Part shown: positions 18,491 to 27,654 of the stretch, one piece after another
How the letters are laid out: every line of letters starts with the position of its first letter
Numbering within the stretch: position 1 is the first letter of the stretch
Origin: Pseudotamlana agarivorans
GTDB lineage: Bacteria > Bacteroidota > Bacteroidia > Flavobacteriales > Flavobacteriaceae
Assembly (NCBI RefSeq): GCF_001642835.1
Contig: NZ_LXEI01000015.1
Coordinates: 52,906-116,905, forward strand
Direction: 5' to 3'
DNA length: 64,000 nucleotides
Program-made: the position numbers and the translations under genes
The notes under the pieces: model-generated
What the model saw: the letters and a program-made list of their open reading frames with translations, nothing else
Told to the model about the DNA's origin: nothing
Databases searched by the model: none

Positions 18491-19960
18491 TTAAGGATTA
18501 ACATTAAAGTTTTTCATCTCATTAAGCGGTTCTAGAATTTCCTCATTCCCCCAAAAGCTTTTATCAAAGGCGTCTAGTTGTGTGTACTCAATGGCTTTAT
18601 TTTGTTTCATATTTTTGAATTCTTCGGAAGTTAAATCAGAATGGGACGTGAAAAGGATTTCCTGTTTAAAGCGATTATCTCCTTCCAGCCTACAACTAAA
18701 TCTTACTTTGTATCTATCGCTACTGTTTTCTATAAATGTTACATCTCTATTAGCATAGAAATAACTGCCATAATTATGTTTTATATACTTTGGTTGGTAG
18801 GCGTTATTGTTATTTTTTTCGAATATTATAGTGCCGTTGCTAATGGAATGGATGTACTTTAGACCTAAAAGGAATTTGAAATTTATTTTTTTACCGTGTC
18901 GATCTTCATAAAAATCGTAATCGACTTGGGTAATAGCAAACGAGTCGCCATTTATATAAATTAAGCCAGTGTATTTAGCTCTTTCCTTACTTGGCGTAAA
19001 TTGTATAATATAGATAAGGTCATCGTTAAATGTGGTTGTTTTAAGTGTGTAATCGTATAATTTCGGGTTTATTAATTTGTCTAGAAACGAGTTTTTATAA
19101 AATAAGGCACGACGTAGTGTTTTTCTGGTAGAGCTGTTTAAAGCATTTAATTGATATTCTTTTTTTTGCAGATCTTTAACCTTATCGTCGTTCAAATCGA
19201 GAGAATCTTCGAGCTTGAAAAAGCCTGATTTTATTTTGTAGGTTTTTGAACTGTCTAAGTATTTCAGTACGATGCGTTGTGATTTTTCTTGAATGTCATC
19301 GAGTGAAAAGTTATTCTTAGAATCTAGGATTTTTGTGGCTTTACTAGCTTCTATTTTGGTGCTGTCCTTGTTCAAAACATATAAATTCCCTTTAAAATCT
19401 TCAAATTGAATGATGTTCCCTTCCTTGACTTCTTTAGCCATGGCTTCCAATTCGCGATTTGCCGATTGTAAATTTCGCTTTTTAATATGTGAGGCTTTTT
19501 CGATTTCAAAGTCTAGCTTTTTAAAATCGGCATAATTGGTCGTACGACTAAAAATACCATGATTAATGAGATTGATTTGATAGTTTGAGCCGATGTTTTC
19601 TCGAACCTTAGCCATAATACTCTCGGCGTTTAGGGGTTTATTACTTATAAAAACTTCATCCAATTGATTAATAGCTGTTTTTAATTGAATAATAGCATGT
19701 TCAGTTTTTATCAGGTCTACTGGTATTGTTTTTTGCTCAAAACCCAAACATGAAATGGTAAGTGATGTTATAGAATCGTTTATAATAAGGGTGAAAAAGC
19801 CTTCTTCATTGGAAATAACGCCAGTATTCATATTGGTTTTTACGTTGGCATAAGGAATGGCTTTTTTATTGTCTTTCGCTACAATTTGAGCACTAAAATT
19901 TTGAGAATAGCCCATGAAACCAGTCAGGCAAAGTAGGATAAGAAGCAATAAATATTTCAT
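18491..19960 (-). CDS. Secreted protein with carboxypeptidase-like regulatory domain
   Basis: A 489-residue exported protein. The start MKYLLLLILLCLTGFMGYSQ gives a signal peptide; a nine-codon upstream extension lacks one. Residues 22-100 form a carboxypeptidase-regulatory-like beta domain (NKKAIPYANVKTNMNTGVIS). The remainder resembles the DUF5686-type beta-rich proteins of Bacteroidetes that lie in or near the outer membrane (YTGLIYINGDSFAITQVDYD). It has no TonB box or plug, so it is not a receptor. Function unknown; single-gene unit divergent from ychF. Confidence 0.75.
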   Translation of the reverse strand: MKYLLLLILLCLTGFMGYSQNFSAQIVAKDNKKAIPYANVKTNMNTGVISNEEGFFTLIINDSITSLTISCLGFEQKTIPVDLIKTEHAIIQLKTAINQLDEVFISNKPLNAESIMAKVRENIGSNYQINLINHGIFSRTTNYADFKKLDFEIEKASHIKKRNLQSANRELEAMAKEVKEGNIIQFEDFKGNLYVLNKDSTKIEASKATKILDSKNNFSLDDIQEKSQRIVLKYLDSSKTYKIKSGFFKLEDSLDLNDDKVKDLQKKEYQLNALNSSTRKTLRRALFYKNSFLDKLINPKLYDYTLKTTTFNDDLIYIIQFTPSKERAKYTGLIYINGDSFAITQVDYDFYEDRHGKKINFKFLLGLKYIHSISNGTIIFEKNNNNAYQPKYIKHNYGSYFYANRDVTFIENSSDRYKVRFSCRLEGDNRFKQEILFTSHSDLTSEEFKNMKQNKAIEYTQLDAFDKSFWGNEEILEPLNEMKNFNVNP

Positions 19961-20029
19961 TGAAACTAGTTTATAGGCATTCAGCAATTAAAGCTTAAAA
20001 TTGTTACAAAAAATAATAAAGGAATTAAC

Positions 20030-20037
20030 TACATTTG
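20030..20037 (+). promoter_or_regulatory. -7 box of the ychF promoter
   Basis: TACATTTG fits TAnnTTTG. No clear -33 element at the usual distance. The predicted leader is about 97 bases and contains GATTTCCGATGTCTCGGAAAT, an imperfect small hairpin (TTTCCGA/TCGGAAA) at about 20103-20123 just before the gene. Confidence 0.6.
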
Positions 20038-20140
20038 CACTCGCAAAACAAGTTGCTATCTAGTTAGTAACTTCTTGAGCTAAATTATTATTTAAAAAGA
20101 AGATTTCCGATGTCTCGGAAATAAAAAATACATTTTTCAA

Positions 20141-21235
20141 ATGAAAGCAGGTATAGTAGGATTGCCAAACGTAGGAAAATCAACATTATTTAATTGTTTA
20201 TCTAATGCCAAAGCGCAGAGTGCTAACTTTCCGTTTTGTACTATAGAGCCTAATATAGGTGTTGTAAACGTACCAGATCCTCGTTTAGAGAAGTTGGAAA
20301 GCTTGGTTAACCCAGAGCGTGTGCTTCCTGCTACTGTAGAGATTGTAGATATCGCAGGTTTAGTAAAAGGCGCTAGTAAAGGTGAAGGTTTAGGAAACCA
20401 ATTCTTAGCTAATATTCGTGAAACCGATGCTATTTTACACGTTTTACGTTGTTTCGATAACGATAATATTGTTCACGTTGATGGTAATGTGAACCCTATT
20501 CGTGATAAAGAGACGATCGATATGGAGCTGCAATTGAAAGATTTAGAGACTGCTGAAAAGAAGTTAGATAAAGTGAAGCGTGCTGCTAAAACAGGAAATA
20601 AAGAGGCTCAAAAGGAAGAAGCTGTTTTATTAAAAATTAAGGCTGGTTTAGAGGCCGGAACATCGGTGAGAGCTTTAGAATTTTCTGAAGAAGATTATGA
20701 GGATTTTGTAATTCCATCACAGTTTATTACCGATAAGCCTGTAATGTATGTATGTAATGTTGATGAAGGTGCTGCTGTTACAGGTAACGCTTACGTAGAG
20801 CAGGTTAAAGAAGCTGTTAAAGATGAAAATGCCGAAGTACTTGTTTTGGCTGTTGGAACGGAAGCAGATATTAATGAATTAGAAGACTACGAAGAACGCC
20901 AAATGTTCTTACAAGACATTGGTTTAGATGAAGCTGGATCGGCGAAACTAATTCGTGGGGCGTATAAATTATTAAACCAACAAACGTATTTTACAGCAGG
21001 TGTGAAAGAGGTTCGTGCTTGGACGGTTGATATAGGAGCTACAGCACCTCAAGCTGCTGGTGTGATCCACACTGATTTTGAAAAAGGATTTATTCGTGCC
21101 GAAGTAATTGCTTATAACGATTATGTAGAGTACGGTAGTGAAGCTAAAGTTAAAGAAGCTGGAAAAATGCGGGTTGAAGGAAAAAATTATATCGTTAAAG
21201 ATGGCGATGTCATGCATTTCTTATTTAACGTATAA
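20141..21235 (+). CDS. ychF: Redox-regulated ATPase YchF (Obg family)
   Basis: A 364-residue Obg/OLA1-family P-loop protein that binds ATP in preference to GTP and associates with ribosomes. G1 is [18 protein letters not shown]3 is [18 protein letters not shown], followed by a coiled-coil insert (about residues 130-175) and a C-terminal TGS domain ([15 protein letters not shown] to [20 protein letters not shown]). Length and order are those of the family. It has its own promoter and no operon partner. Confidence 0.95.
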   Translation: MKAGIVGLPNVGKSTLFNCLSNAKAQSANFPFCTIEPNIGVVNVPDPRLEKLESLVNPERVLPATVEIVDIAGLVKGASKGEGLGNQFLANIRETDAILHVLRCFDNDNIVHVDGNVNPIRDKETIDMELQLKDLETAEKKLDKVKRAAKTGNKEAQKEEAVLLKIKAGLEAGTSVRALEFSEEDYEDFVIPSQFITDKPVMYVCNVDEGAAVTGNAYVEQVKEAVKDENAEVLVLAVGTEADINELEDYEERQMFLQDIGLDEAGSAKLIRGAYKLLNQQTYFTAGVKEVRAWTVDIGATAPQAAGVIHTDFEKGFIRAEVIAYNDYVEYGSEAKVKEAGKMRVEGKNYIVKDGDVMHFLFNV

Positions 21236-21317
21236 ACTAAACGTTAAGTTAACGGGAATTTTATGTAAAGTTGAAGGGTTCGAGTCAAGTTCTATTTTTT
21301 CTCTAATGGAATTTGAC

Positions 21318-21325
21318 TATGTTTG
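21318..21325 (+). promoter_or_regulatory. -7 box upstream of the SRPBCC gene
   Basis: TATGTTTG fits TAnnTTTG and lies 31 bases before the ATG at 21357. Confidence 0.55.
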
Positions 21326-21356
21326 CGCACCAAATATTTTAGAACCAACCAACTAA

Positions 21357-21845
21357 ATGCCAACCATCGTTCTTGAGTCGGAGATACATTCCGATATTAA
21401 AACCTGCTTTGATTTAGCAAGAAGCATCGATATGCTTAAAGAATCTTTAAAGCAGACTAAGGAAATTCCTATTGCTGGAAAAACAACAGGACTCATTTCT
21501 GAAGGGGAGTGGGTGAGTTGGGAAGCCAATCATTTGGGGGTTGTTCAGCATTTAACTTCAAAAATTGTAGCGTTTGAAAGTCCGTATTATTTCGTAGATG
21601 AAATGGTTTTAGGTGCTTTTAAATCCTATCGTCACGAGCATCGTTTCAAAGAAAAGAATGGTATCACCATTATGACGAATACATTCCATTTTGAATCACC
21701 GTTAGGTATTTTAGGCAAAATAATCAATAAGCTATTTTTAAAGCGGTATATCACCAATCTTTTGAAGAAGAGAAACAAAATGCTGAAGTTTGTTGCCGAA
21801 AGTGAAAACACTTTAGATTTTCTTCAAATGATTAGTAAGGGATAG
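21357..21845 (+). CDS. SRPBCC family protein
   Basis: A 162-residue soluble protein with the START/SRPBCC pattern: VLESEIHSDIKTCFDLARSI, a beta-sheet core (ISEGEWVSWEANHLG, DEMVLGAFKSYRHEHRF, TIMTNTFHFESPLG) and a long C-terminal helix (NLLKKRNKMLKFVAE). This fold binds hydrophobic ligands; many members resemble polyketide cyclases, but the ligand cannot be predicted. Own promoter; single-gene unit. Confidence 0.8.
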   Translation: MPTIVLESEIHSDIKTCFDLARSIDMLKESLKQTKEIPIAGKTTGLISEGEWVSWEANHLGVVQHLTSKIVAFESPYYFVDEMVLGAFKSYRHEHRFKEKNGITIMTNTFHFESPLGILGKIINKLFLKRYITNLLKKRNKMLKFVAESENTLDFLQMISKG

Positions 21846-21915
21846 GTTTCTTGTTATTAATGCTGATTTTTAGGTGTTTATAGTCTTAAGTCAGAAAATT
21901 GTCTCATCTCAATAA

Positions 21916-22923
21916 TTACCCTCCAATAGCCGTCATACTCCTATTATTAGTATGCAATTCCGGTTCTTGAAGTTTTTTTAAGGTATCCATACCACCGCGG
22001 ACTTTCAATTTAGCCCATACCGCTTTTTGAATCACGGGTTCAATAGATTTTCCAGCACGTAGCGTAGTTAATAAATCCGATTCGGTTGAAGAAAACAAAC
22101 AGTTTTTAAGTTGGCCGTTTGCTGTTAAACGTAATCTGTTACAAGAATCGCAAAACGGATTGGTTACCGAGCTTATAATCGCAAAAGAACCTTGATAGCC
22201 TTTAATTCTATAGTTTTTAGAGGTATCGTTAGGCGCATCTTGTAAGCGTTCTACTTCGTCTTCCGCGAAAGCGTCGTGAACATAACGCATCACTTCAGCA
22301 TAAGACACCATTTTACTCATGTCCCATTTGTTACCATCAAAAGGCATGAATTCTATAAAGCGCACCGAAACAGGTAAATCTTTGGTGAAATTAATAAAAT
22401 CGATGATTTCATTTTCATTAAACCCTTTCATTAAAACGGCATTAACCTTTACAGTGAAGCCTTCTTTAACTAAAAGTAAAATGTTGTTGTACACCTTTTT
22501 AAACTCATGGCGGCGTGTAATGTGTTTAAATTTACCTTCATCTAAAGAATCCAAACTCACATTGATTTTATTAACGCCGTATTTTTTTAATACATCGATA
22601 TATTTATCAATAATCACCGCATTAGACGTGATAGAAAGTTCTACCGGTAAAGTGGCGAGTTTTTCCAAAATAATAGGGATGTCTTTTCTAATTAAAGGTT
22701 CGCCACCTGTTAATCTAATTTTGGTAACCCCGTTATCTACAAAAGTTTTGGCGATTTCGTAAATCTCCTCATAAGTCATTAAACTACTTTTCGGAGATAA
22801 CTTTACACCTTCTTCGGGCATGCAATAGGTACACCTTAAATTACAGCGTTCGATAAGTGATATACGCAAATAAGCGTGATCTCTACCGTGTGAATCTTGT
22901 AATATGTTTTTGTTCTCGCTCAT
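21916..22923 (-). CDS. moaA: GTP 3',8-cyclase (molybdenum cofactor)
   Basis: Radical SAM enzyme that starts Moco synthesis by cyclising GTP. In 335 residues it has the SAM cluster motif CNLRCTYCMPEEG, GGEPLIRKDIP, and the C-terminal cluster CDSCNRLRLTANGQLKNC. It ends with Gly-Gly (MTAIGG), as needed for activity in MoaA. It is the last gene of the minus-strand Moco run, 87 bases after moaC-moaB, with a hairpin-forming repeat in the gap. Confidence 0.95.
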   Translation of the reverse strand: MSENKNILQDSHGRDHAYLRISLIERCNLRCTYCMPEEGVKLSPKSSLMTYEEIYEIAKTFVDNGVTKIRLTGGEPLIRKDIPIILEKLATLPVELSITSNAVIIDKYIDVLKKYGVNKINVSLDSLDEGKFKHITRRHEFKKVYNNILLLVKEGFTVKVNAVLMKGFNENEIIDFINFTKDLPVSVRFIEFMPFDGNKWDMSKMVSYAEVMRYVHDAFAEDEVERLQDAPNDTSKNYRIKGYQGSFAIISSVTNPFCDSCNRLRLTANGQLKNCLFSSTESDLLTTLRAGKSIEPVIQKAVWAKLKVRGGMDTLKKLQEPELHTNNRSMTAIGG

Positions 22924-22932
22924 TACTTTAAT

Positions 22933-23005
22933 TTGTTTATTTGTTTAGCTGTGTATTTGTTTAATCGGTTAATCGACTCAACGATTAAACAATTCAACGC
23001 ATCAA
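22933..23005. repeat. Intergenic hairpin repeat (copy a)
   Basis: GTTTAATCG at 22959-22967 pairs with CGATTAAAC at 22982-22990, embedded in TTTGTTTATTTGTTTA-like and AACAATTCAACGC sequence. It belongs to the same family as the gaps at 23937, 24380, 26035, 35163 and 44023. Confidence 0.7.
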
Positions 23006-23010
23006 CATTT

Positions 23011-23922
23011 TTAATCATGTCTAGCCCCCTTCAATATTCTAAAACTATGCAAAACCCCAGGGAAAATCGCATCCATAGATTCTTTAGCACCGTTAGTCGA
23101 CCCAGGAAGTGCCAAAACTAGCGTGTCTGAAATCGTGCCAGCAACACTTCTTGAAAGCATGGAAAACGGCGTACGTTCTTGTCCGTAACCACGAATGGCC
23201 TCTTCAATTCCTGGTATGCGTCTGTCTAAAATTGGAAGTAAAGCTTCAGGTGTAACATCTCTACCCGAAAGCCCTGTGCCTCCTGTGTAAATCACCATAT
23301 CGATACCTTGTTCCTGATAGTTTTTAGCTTTTTGCTGAATGATGTCTTTTTCGTCAGGGATAATCACGTATTCTGATATTTTAACCCCAGACTCTTCAAG
23401 CTTTTTAATAATGGCTTTCCCGGCTTTATCTTCTTTATGTCCCGCCGAAATGGTATCACTACAAACTACAACAGCAGCCGTTAAATCTTTTCGGAAACGG
23501 TCTTTAAAGTCAGATTTCCCACCTTTTTTATTAAGGAGTTTGATGGCGTGAATTTCAATGCCTTTATCTATTGGTTTTAGCATGTCGTACATGTTAAGCG
23601 CTACAACACTTGCACCGTGCATAGCTTCTACTTCAACGCCTGTTTTATAGATGGTTTTCACGGTAAAAATCACCGAAATCTCCAAGCCATTAATTTCATA
23701 TTCAACGCCTGTAAACTCAATAGGCAAGGGATGGCAGTCAGGTAAAATATCTGGCGTGCGTTTTACACCTAAAAGCCCTGCTGCCTTACTCATAGCAAAT
23801 ACATGCCCCTTAGGAACCGTATCATTTTTAATAGCTTCTATAGTTTCTGGTTTACTAACTTTTACCACAGCTTGTGCTACTGCTGTACGTAATGTGGTGT
23901 TTTTATGTGTGATGTCGACCAT
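23011..23922 (-). CDS. moaCB: Fused MoaC-MoaB (molybdenum cofactor)
   Basis: A 303-residue fusion. Residues 1-150 are MoaC, which converts the MoaA product to cyclic pyranopterin monophosphate: MVDITHKNTTLRTAVAQ, LPDCHPLPIEFTGVEYE, EVEAMHGASVVALNMYDMLK with the catalytic Lys nearby. Residues 160-303 are MoaB/MogA-like, which adenylylates molybdopterin: VVCSDTISAGHKEDKAG and YTGGTGLSGRDVTPEALLP. MoaCB fusions are known in Bacteroidetes, so this is a lineage trait rather than an accident. It lies between two copies of the intergenic hairpin repeat. Confidence 0.92.
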   Translation of the reverse strand: MVDITHKNTTLRTAVAQAVVKVSKPETIEAIKNDTVPKGHVFAMSKAAGLLGVKRTPDILPDCHPLPIEFTGVEYEINGLEISVIFTVKTIYKTGVEVEAMHGASVVALNMYDMLKPIDKGIEIHAIKLLNKKGGKSDFKDRFRKDLTAAVVVCSDTISAGHKEDKAGKAIIKKLEESGVKISEYVIIPDEKDIIQQKAKNYQEQGIDMVIYTGGTGLSGRDVTPEALLPILDRRIPGIEEAIRGYGQERTPFSMLSRSVAGTISDTLVLALPGSTNGAKESMDAIFPGVLHSFRILKGARHD

Positions 23923-23936
23923 TTTGATGTGGATTT

Positions 23937-24006
23937 GTTTATTTGTTTAATTGTTTAGACGGGTAATCGGGTAAACGATTTAACTCATCATTGATTAAAC
24001 AAGTTT
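23937..24006. repeat. Intergenic hairpin repeat (copy b)
   Basis: TTGTTTAAT at 23943-23951 pairs with ATTAAACAA at 23994-24002. Between them are further TAATCGGGTAAACGATTTAAC fragments. Same family as the other five gaps; located directly upstream of moaC-moaB and at the 3' side of the four-helix-bundle gene. Confidence 0.65.
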
Positions 24007-24013
24007 TAATAAT

Positions 24014-24370
24014 TTAATTGTGCTTTTTTAATGCATTTAGCTTATTTGATATTTTTTCAATGTCGTTTCTTACTGATTGATAATCTGTTTCATTAATGAA
24101 GTCTAATTCATTAGCGATAATAATTTGATTTAAAACTTCCATTAGCGAACTAAAAGCAATGGTTGTAAAATGTGCTTTGTCTTTATTCGTGTTTCTCGAA
24201 GTACCTTCCGCTAAATTTGAAGCTACAGAAACAGATGCTCTTCTAAGTTGATTTGTTAATCCGAATTTTTCATCGTTTGGAAATTCACGAGTCACATTAT
24301 ATATGGTTTTTACTAATTCTTTGGAGTCTATCCAAACCGTTAGTTTTTCAAATGAAAACGTATATGCCAT
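24014..24370 (-). CDS. Four-helix-bundle protein (S23 type), copy 1
   Basis: A 118-residue all-helical protein of the 23S rRNA intervening-sequence (S23/avd-like) family: FEKLTVWIDSKELVKTIYN, FGLTNQLRRASVSVASNLAE, NEGTS-like loop GTSRNTNKDKAHFTTIAFSS and LMEVLNQIIIANELDFI. Members occur in rRNA intervening sequences and as the accessory Avd of diversity-generating retroelements; no reverse transcriptase or variable repeat was found here. It interrupts the Moco run and is bracketed by hairpin-repeat sequence, which suggests insertion with a small mobile or repeat unit. A second, different copy is at 27745-28098. Confidence 0.85.
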   Translation of the reverse strand: MAYTFSFEKLTVWIDSKELVKTIYNVTREFPNDEKFGLTNQLRRASVSVASNLAEGTSRNTNKDKAHFTTIAFSSLMEVLNQIIIANELDFINETDYQSVRNDIEKISNKLNALKKHN

Positions 24371-24379
24371 GTGTTACTT

Positions 24380-24417
24380 TTTACAATTAAACAGTTAAAC
24401 AAATCAACGATTAAACA
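24380..24417. repeat. Intergenic repeat fragment (copy c)
   Basis: CAATTAAACAGTTAAACAAATCAACGATTAAAC resembles one arm of the hairpin repeats at 22933 and 26035 and partly complements copy b across the four-helix-bundle gene. No strong self-hairpin. Confidence 0.5.
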
Positions 24418-24425
24418 CAAAACAC

Positions 24426-24869
24426 TTACGTGTTTAGCTTCCACTGATGCGAATGGTCTTCAAAAATTTCTTTTCCAAAAACAGGAACATCGGCTTTAAT
24501 GGCTTCAACGATGTATTCTAGAGCTTCGAAAACTACTTTTCGTCTTGGTGAAGACACGAATACGAATAAGCAAATTTCGCCTGCTTTTACAGTGCCCAAA
24601 CTGTGGTAAATGTGCATGCAGGTTAAGTCGAATTTCTCGAAAGCCGACTCACGAATGTCATGGAATTTCTGATTAGCCATATCCTCGTATGCCGTGTATT
24701 CTATGGCAGAAACGGTTTTGCCATCAATCTCATCGGCACGAACTTGTCCGAGGAAAATATTATGTGCGCCAATACTAGTTTTTGTTTGATGTTTGTAAAT
24801 AGAATTCCCAATAAAATCAGATGTTATTGCACCTTCTTGAAATACGTTTTTAGGTTTCTTTGTTTCCAT
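24426..24869 (-). CDS. moaE: Molybdopterin synthase large subunit
   Basis: With MoaD forms molybdopterin synthase, which puts the dithiolene sulfurs into cPMP. In 147 residues: GAHNIFLGQVRADEIDGKTV, IEYTAYEDMANQKFHDIRES, HIYHSLGTVKAGEICLFVFV, and the active-site region EAIKADVPVFGKEIF with the conserved Lys pair. Slightly short but complete. It lies between a four-helix-bundle gene and moeB on the minus strand. Confidence 0.93.
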   Translation of the reverse strand: METKKPKNVFQEGAITSDFIGNSIYKHQTKTSIGAHNIFLGQVRADEIDGKTVSAIEYTAYEDMANQKFHDIRESAFEKFDLTCMHIYHSLGTVKAGEICLFVFVSSPRRKVVFEALEYIVEAIKADVPVFGKEIFEDHSHQWKLNT

Positions 24870-24929
24870 AATGTATGTTTTTCAGACCTTCTAGGTTTTA
24901 AAAACTGAAGGGTCTTGTTATTATAAATT

Positions 24930-26024
24930 TTATGATTTCACTGATTTAGTTTCCAATTGCTCATTCAAATAATCATTAATTTCCGCAGCGCCTTCATTCA
25001 GACTAAAACAATTAGTAACACCCAATTCATGAAGTCGTTCTACAGCATGTTCACTACGTATTCCTGCTTGACAAAAAACATAAGCCTTTTTGGAAGGGTC
25101 TATGTTGATGTATGCTTCTTCTATTTCCGATAGCGGTACATAGGTGATAGGAACAGCTTCAACTTTTGGTTGTTCGTGGTCTTCTCGTACATCGATAAAT
25201 TGCACGTTGTCTTCTAATGAAACATCATAAATAGATATGTTTTCAGTTGAAACTTCACAGCCCATGTTGATGTGTTGCTTTTGAAAATTAGCTTTGTCTT
25301 TTAAGACCGATTCAATAGCGCTTTCCGAACGGTTGATTTTTAAAATCGTGTTTTGAAGCGTTAATGCATTGTAGCATAAAAGTTGTCCTGAAAGCACGTT
25401 ACCAATCCCTAAAATAATTTTTAAGACTTCGTTAGCCTGCATGGTGCCTATAATGCCTGGAAGCACGCCTAACACACCAATTTCAGAGCAGTTAGGAACA
25501 GCACCTTTTTCTGGCGGATTCGGGAAAAGACAGCGGTATGAAGGGCCGTTTTGATAATTAAATACCGAAACCTGTCCTTCAAACTTAAAAATAGAACCAA
25601 AAACGAGTGGTTTGTTGGTGATTACGCAGGCATCGTTTACCAAATAGCGTGTTTCAAAATTATCGGAGCCATCTACTATAACATCGTACTGTTCGAAAAG
25701 TTCTAAAGTATTTTGATGTGTTAAGCGTTCGGGGTAGGTGTTTATGGTAACGTCAGCGTTTAAATCTGATAAACGTTCTTTAGCGGCAAGGGCCTTGTTT
25801 TTTCCTATAGAAGCGCTACCAAATAAAATTTGACGTTGTAAGTTTGATAAGTCTACCGTATCAAAATCGATGATGCCAATAGTGCCAACACCAGCTGCTG
25901 CGAGGTATTGCAAGATTGGACAGCCTAAACCACCAGCGCCAATGGTTAATACTTTGGCTTTGGAAATTTTATCTTGTCCTTCTTGTCCAATTTCTGATAG
26001 TATGATGTGTCTGTTGTATCTCAT
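24930..26024 (-). CDS. moeB: MoaD-activating enzyme with rhodanese domain
   Basis: E1-like enzyme that adenylates the MoaD C-terminus. Residues 1-245 are the ThiF/MoeB fold: MRYNRHIILSEIGQEGQ, nucleotide loop VLTIGAGGLGCPILQYLAAA, and the R-finger LSNLQRQILF; the catalytic and zinc Cys positions are partly divergent (YRCLFPNPPEKGAVPNC present, the second CxxC pair not obvious). Residues 265-360 are a rhodanese domain with the active Cys in AYVFCQAGIRSEHAVE, which may supply persulfide sulfur directly. Substrates MoaD and MoaE are encoded next door. Confidence 0.9.
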   Translation of the reverse strand: MRYNRHIILSEIGQEGQDKISKAKVLTIGAGGLGCPILQYLAAAGVGTIGIIDFDTVDLSNLQRQILFGSASIGKNKALAAKERLSDLNADVTINTYPERLTHQNTLELFEQYDVIVDGSDNFETRYLVNDACVITNKPLVFGSIFKFEGQVSVFNYQNGPSYRCLFPNPPEKGAVPNCSEIGVLGVLPGIIGTMQANEVLKIILGIGNVLSGQLLCYNALTLQNTILKINRSESAIESVLKDKANFQKQHINMGCEVSTENISIYDVSLEDNVQFIDVREDHEQPKVEAVPITYVPLSEIEEAYINIDPSKKAYVFCQAGIRSEHAVERLHELGVTNCFSLNEGAAEINDYLNEQLETKSVKS

Positions 26025-26034
26025 ATTTATGTTT

Positions 26035-26098
26035 ATTTGTTGAACTGTTTAATCGTGTAATCGTTCAAACGATTAAACAAATAAACAGTTAAACCGTT
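26035..26098. repeat. Intergenic hairpin repeat (copy d)
   Basis: GTTTAATCG at 26047-26055 pairs with CGATTAAAC at 26070-26078; the surrounding TTTATTTGTTGAACTG and AACAAATAAACAGTT add outer pairing. It sits between moaD and moeB on a shared transcript. Confidence 0.7.
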
Positions 26099-26103
26099 AT
26101 AAA

Positions 26104-26337
26104 TTACCCGCCCGCAAAAGGAGGTAACAATGCAATTTCTTGTCCGTTTACTAAAGCATCTGTAGCAACCAATTCCTGATTCTGGGCTACTTGAAAATCT
26201 TTGGTTTTCAAAGCTTCATATTTAGCATACAAAAGCGTTAAAAGCTCCGAAATTTGTTTCCCTGAAAACTCTAAAGTTTCTTCGCTTATCTGTGTGACTT
26301 CAGCAATAAGTCCGAAATATTTAATGGTTAATAGCAT
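26104..26337 (-). CDS. moaD: Molybdopterin synthase small subunit (sulfur carrier)
   Basis: A 77-residue ubiquitin-like protein, MLLTIKYFGLIAEVTQ at the start and the required Gly-Gly tail LPPFAGG at the end. MoeB activates this C-terminus and the resulting thiocarboxylate feeds MoaE. Its first codons overlap the end of mobA by 17 bases, indicating translational coupling. Confidence 0.92.
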   Translation of the reverse strand: MLLTIKYFGLIAEVTQISEETLEFSGKQISELLTLLYAKYEALKTKDFQVAQNQELVATDALVNGQEIALLPPFAGG

Positions 26338-26908
26338 CTTTCAATTGTTTTAGTTCTTCTTGTGTGTTTACATTCATAGTACTTTGCTGTTCTTCTTCCG
26401 TATTTAAAACCACATTTTTAACCTTACAGTTATTCACTGCAATACGTAAGCGTCTTTCATCATTTTCAACCAAATTTTTAAAAATAGGCGCACATCGCTT
26501 GTGGTACAAAGCAATGAGTGGCATGGATTTATTGTTGCTTTCAATTTGAATGATATCGAAATCGGTATCCATATTCAGAATAAGCTTTTCTAAAATGGAT
26601 GTCCGAATCAACGGAATATCGCAACTTAAAACCAAGTTGTAATCGGTTTTTGAAGCTTCTAATCCAGCGGCAATGCCTGCTACGGGTCCTGCATTTTTAA
26701 TATTATCACTTATCCTTTTATAATTTAAAGCATCATGAGTCGTATGGTCTGAAACGATTATGATTTCAGAAACCAAAGGCATTAAGGCATCAATACTGTA
26801 TTGGATAAAGGGTTTTCCGTTAAGGCTTAAAAAACCTTTATCGGTACCCATCCGGCTACTTTTTCCGCCAGATAAAACAAGGCCTGTTATGTGTTTTTTA
26901 TCTATCAT
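26321..26908 (-). CDS. mobA: Molybdenum cofactor guanylyltransferase
   Basis: Adds GMP to Moco to make the MGD form used by Nap-type enzymes. The nucleotide-binding signature ITGLVLSGGKSSRMGTDKG opens the protein, followed by PVAGIAAGLEASKTDYNLVL and the Asp of SCDIPLI. The start at MIDKKHITG gives 195 residues and sits just after the stop of the upstream transporter gene; an ATG eight codons earlier (26932) would overlap that gene by 23 bases and is also possible. Encoding MobA beside napA fits, since NapA needs bis-MGD. Confidence 0.92.
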   Translation of the reverse strand: MIDKKHITGLVLSGGKSSRMGTDKGFLSLNGKPFIQYSIDALMPLVSEIIIVSDHTTHDALNYKRISDNIKNAGPVAGIAAGLEASKTDYNLVLSCDIPLIRTSILEKLILNMDTDFDIIQIESNNKSMPLIALYHKRCAPIFKNLVENDERRLRIAVNNCKVKNVVLNTEEEQQSTMNVNTQEELKQLKDAINH

Positions 26909-26909
26909 T

Positions 26910-27650
26910 TTATGTGAAAAATAATTTAGCACAAGCTATAATGAGTACAAAGGCTAAAATGTATCGTAGTTTGGTGTTATTAATTTTTTTACTGCCGTAA
27001 TAACCGCCTAAAACGCCTCCAATTAAGGCGATGGCGACTAATAAAAACGATTCTTTTTCAATAGTTACGCCGCTACTTATTTGTCCGATTAGTCCCGCTG
27101 CAGAATTCACCCAAATAAAAAGAGCAGAAACGGCTGCGGCTTCCTTCATTTTGCCCCAATGCAAGAGTAAAATAACAGGCGTTAATATAATGCCGCCCCC
27201 AATACCTATCAGCCCTGAAAAGAATCCGATAATACCACCAACAATTAAACCATGCCAAAGCTTAACATCTTTAATTTTGTCGTTTTCTTTTCCGAATACA
27301 TTCATCATTTTTAGAATGGCAAAAATTAATAAAACGGCTAGAATTTTTTTATAAATAGATGCATCAACTTCAATAGTGCCTCCTAAAAAAGCCAAAGGAA
27401 TGGAAGCGATGGCGAAGCTTATAAATAGTTTTTTATTGAAAAAACCAGCTTTATAATAGTAGTAGAATGAAATCCCTGCCACAAAAAGGTTAAGCAATAA
27501 AGCGGTAGGCTTCATGGTTTCTGGTGCAAATGAAAACAAAGCCATAAGCGCCAAATAGCCACTTGCGCCACCGTGCCCCACACTTGAGTAGAGAAAGGAT
27601 ACAATGGGTAAGATTGCTAGGAATATGTATATGTTTTCGGTTTGGAGCAT
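26910..27650 (-). CDS. TauE/SafE family transporter
   Basis: A 246-residue inner-membrane protein with about eight helices and the family's repeated pattern: LPIVSFLYSSVGHGGASGYL in the first half and GGIIGFFSGLIGIGGGIILT in the second. TauE/SafE proteins export or import sulfur-containing anions such as sulfite or sulfoacetate. Its place within the Moco operon, immediately before mobA, suggests transport of an oxyanion relevant to the pathway; molybdate or sulfite are guesses only. No ABC-type modABC genes are in the window. Confidence 0.88.
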   Translation of the reverse strand: MLQTENIYIFLAILPIVSFLYSSVGHGGASGYLALMALFSFAPETMKPTALLLNLFVAGISFYYYYKAGFFNKKLFISFAIASIPLAFLGGTIEVDASIYKKILAVLLIFAILKMMNVFGKENDKIKDVKLWHGLIVGGIIGFFSGLIGIGGGIILTPVILLLHWGKMKEAAAVSALFIWVNSAAGLIGQISSGVTIEKESFLLVAIALIGGVLGGYYGSKKINNTKLRYILAFVLIIACAKLFFT

Positions 27651-27654
27651 GTTT

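Noticed and set aside
24014..24370. Diversity-generating retroelement (Avd)
   Set aside because: The four-helix protein resembles Avd, but there is no reverse transcriptase or variable/template repeat pair.
27031..27354. Open frame antisense to the TauE/SafE gene
   Set aside because: Shadow of codon bias in the membrane protein gene; no signature.
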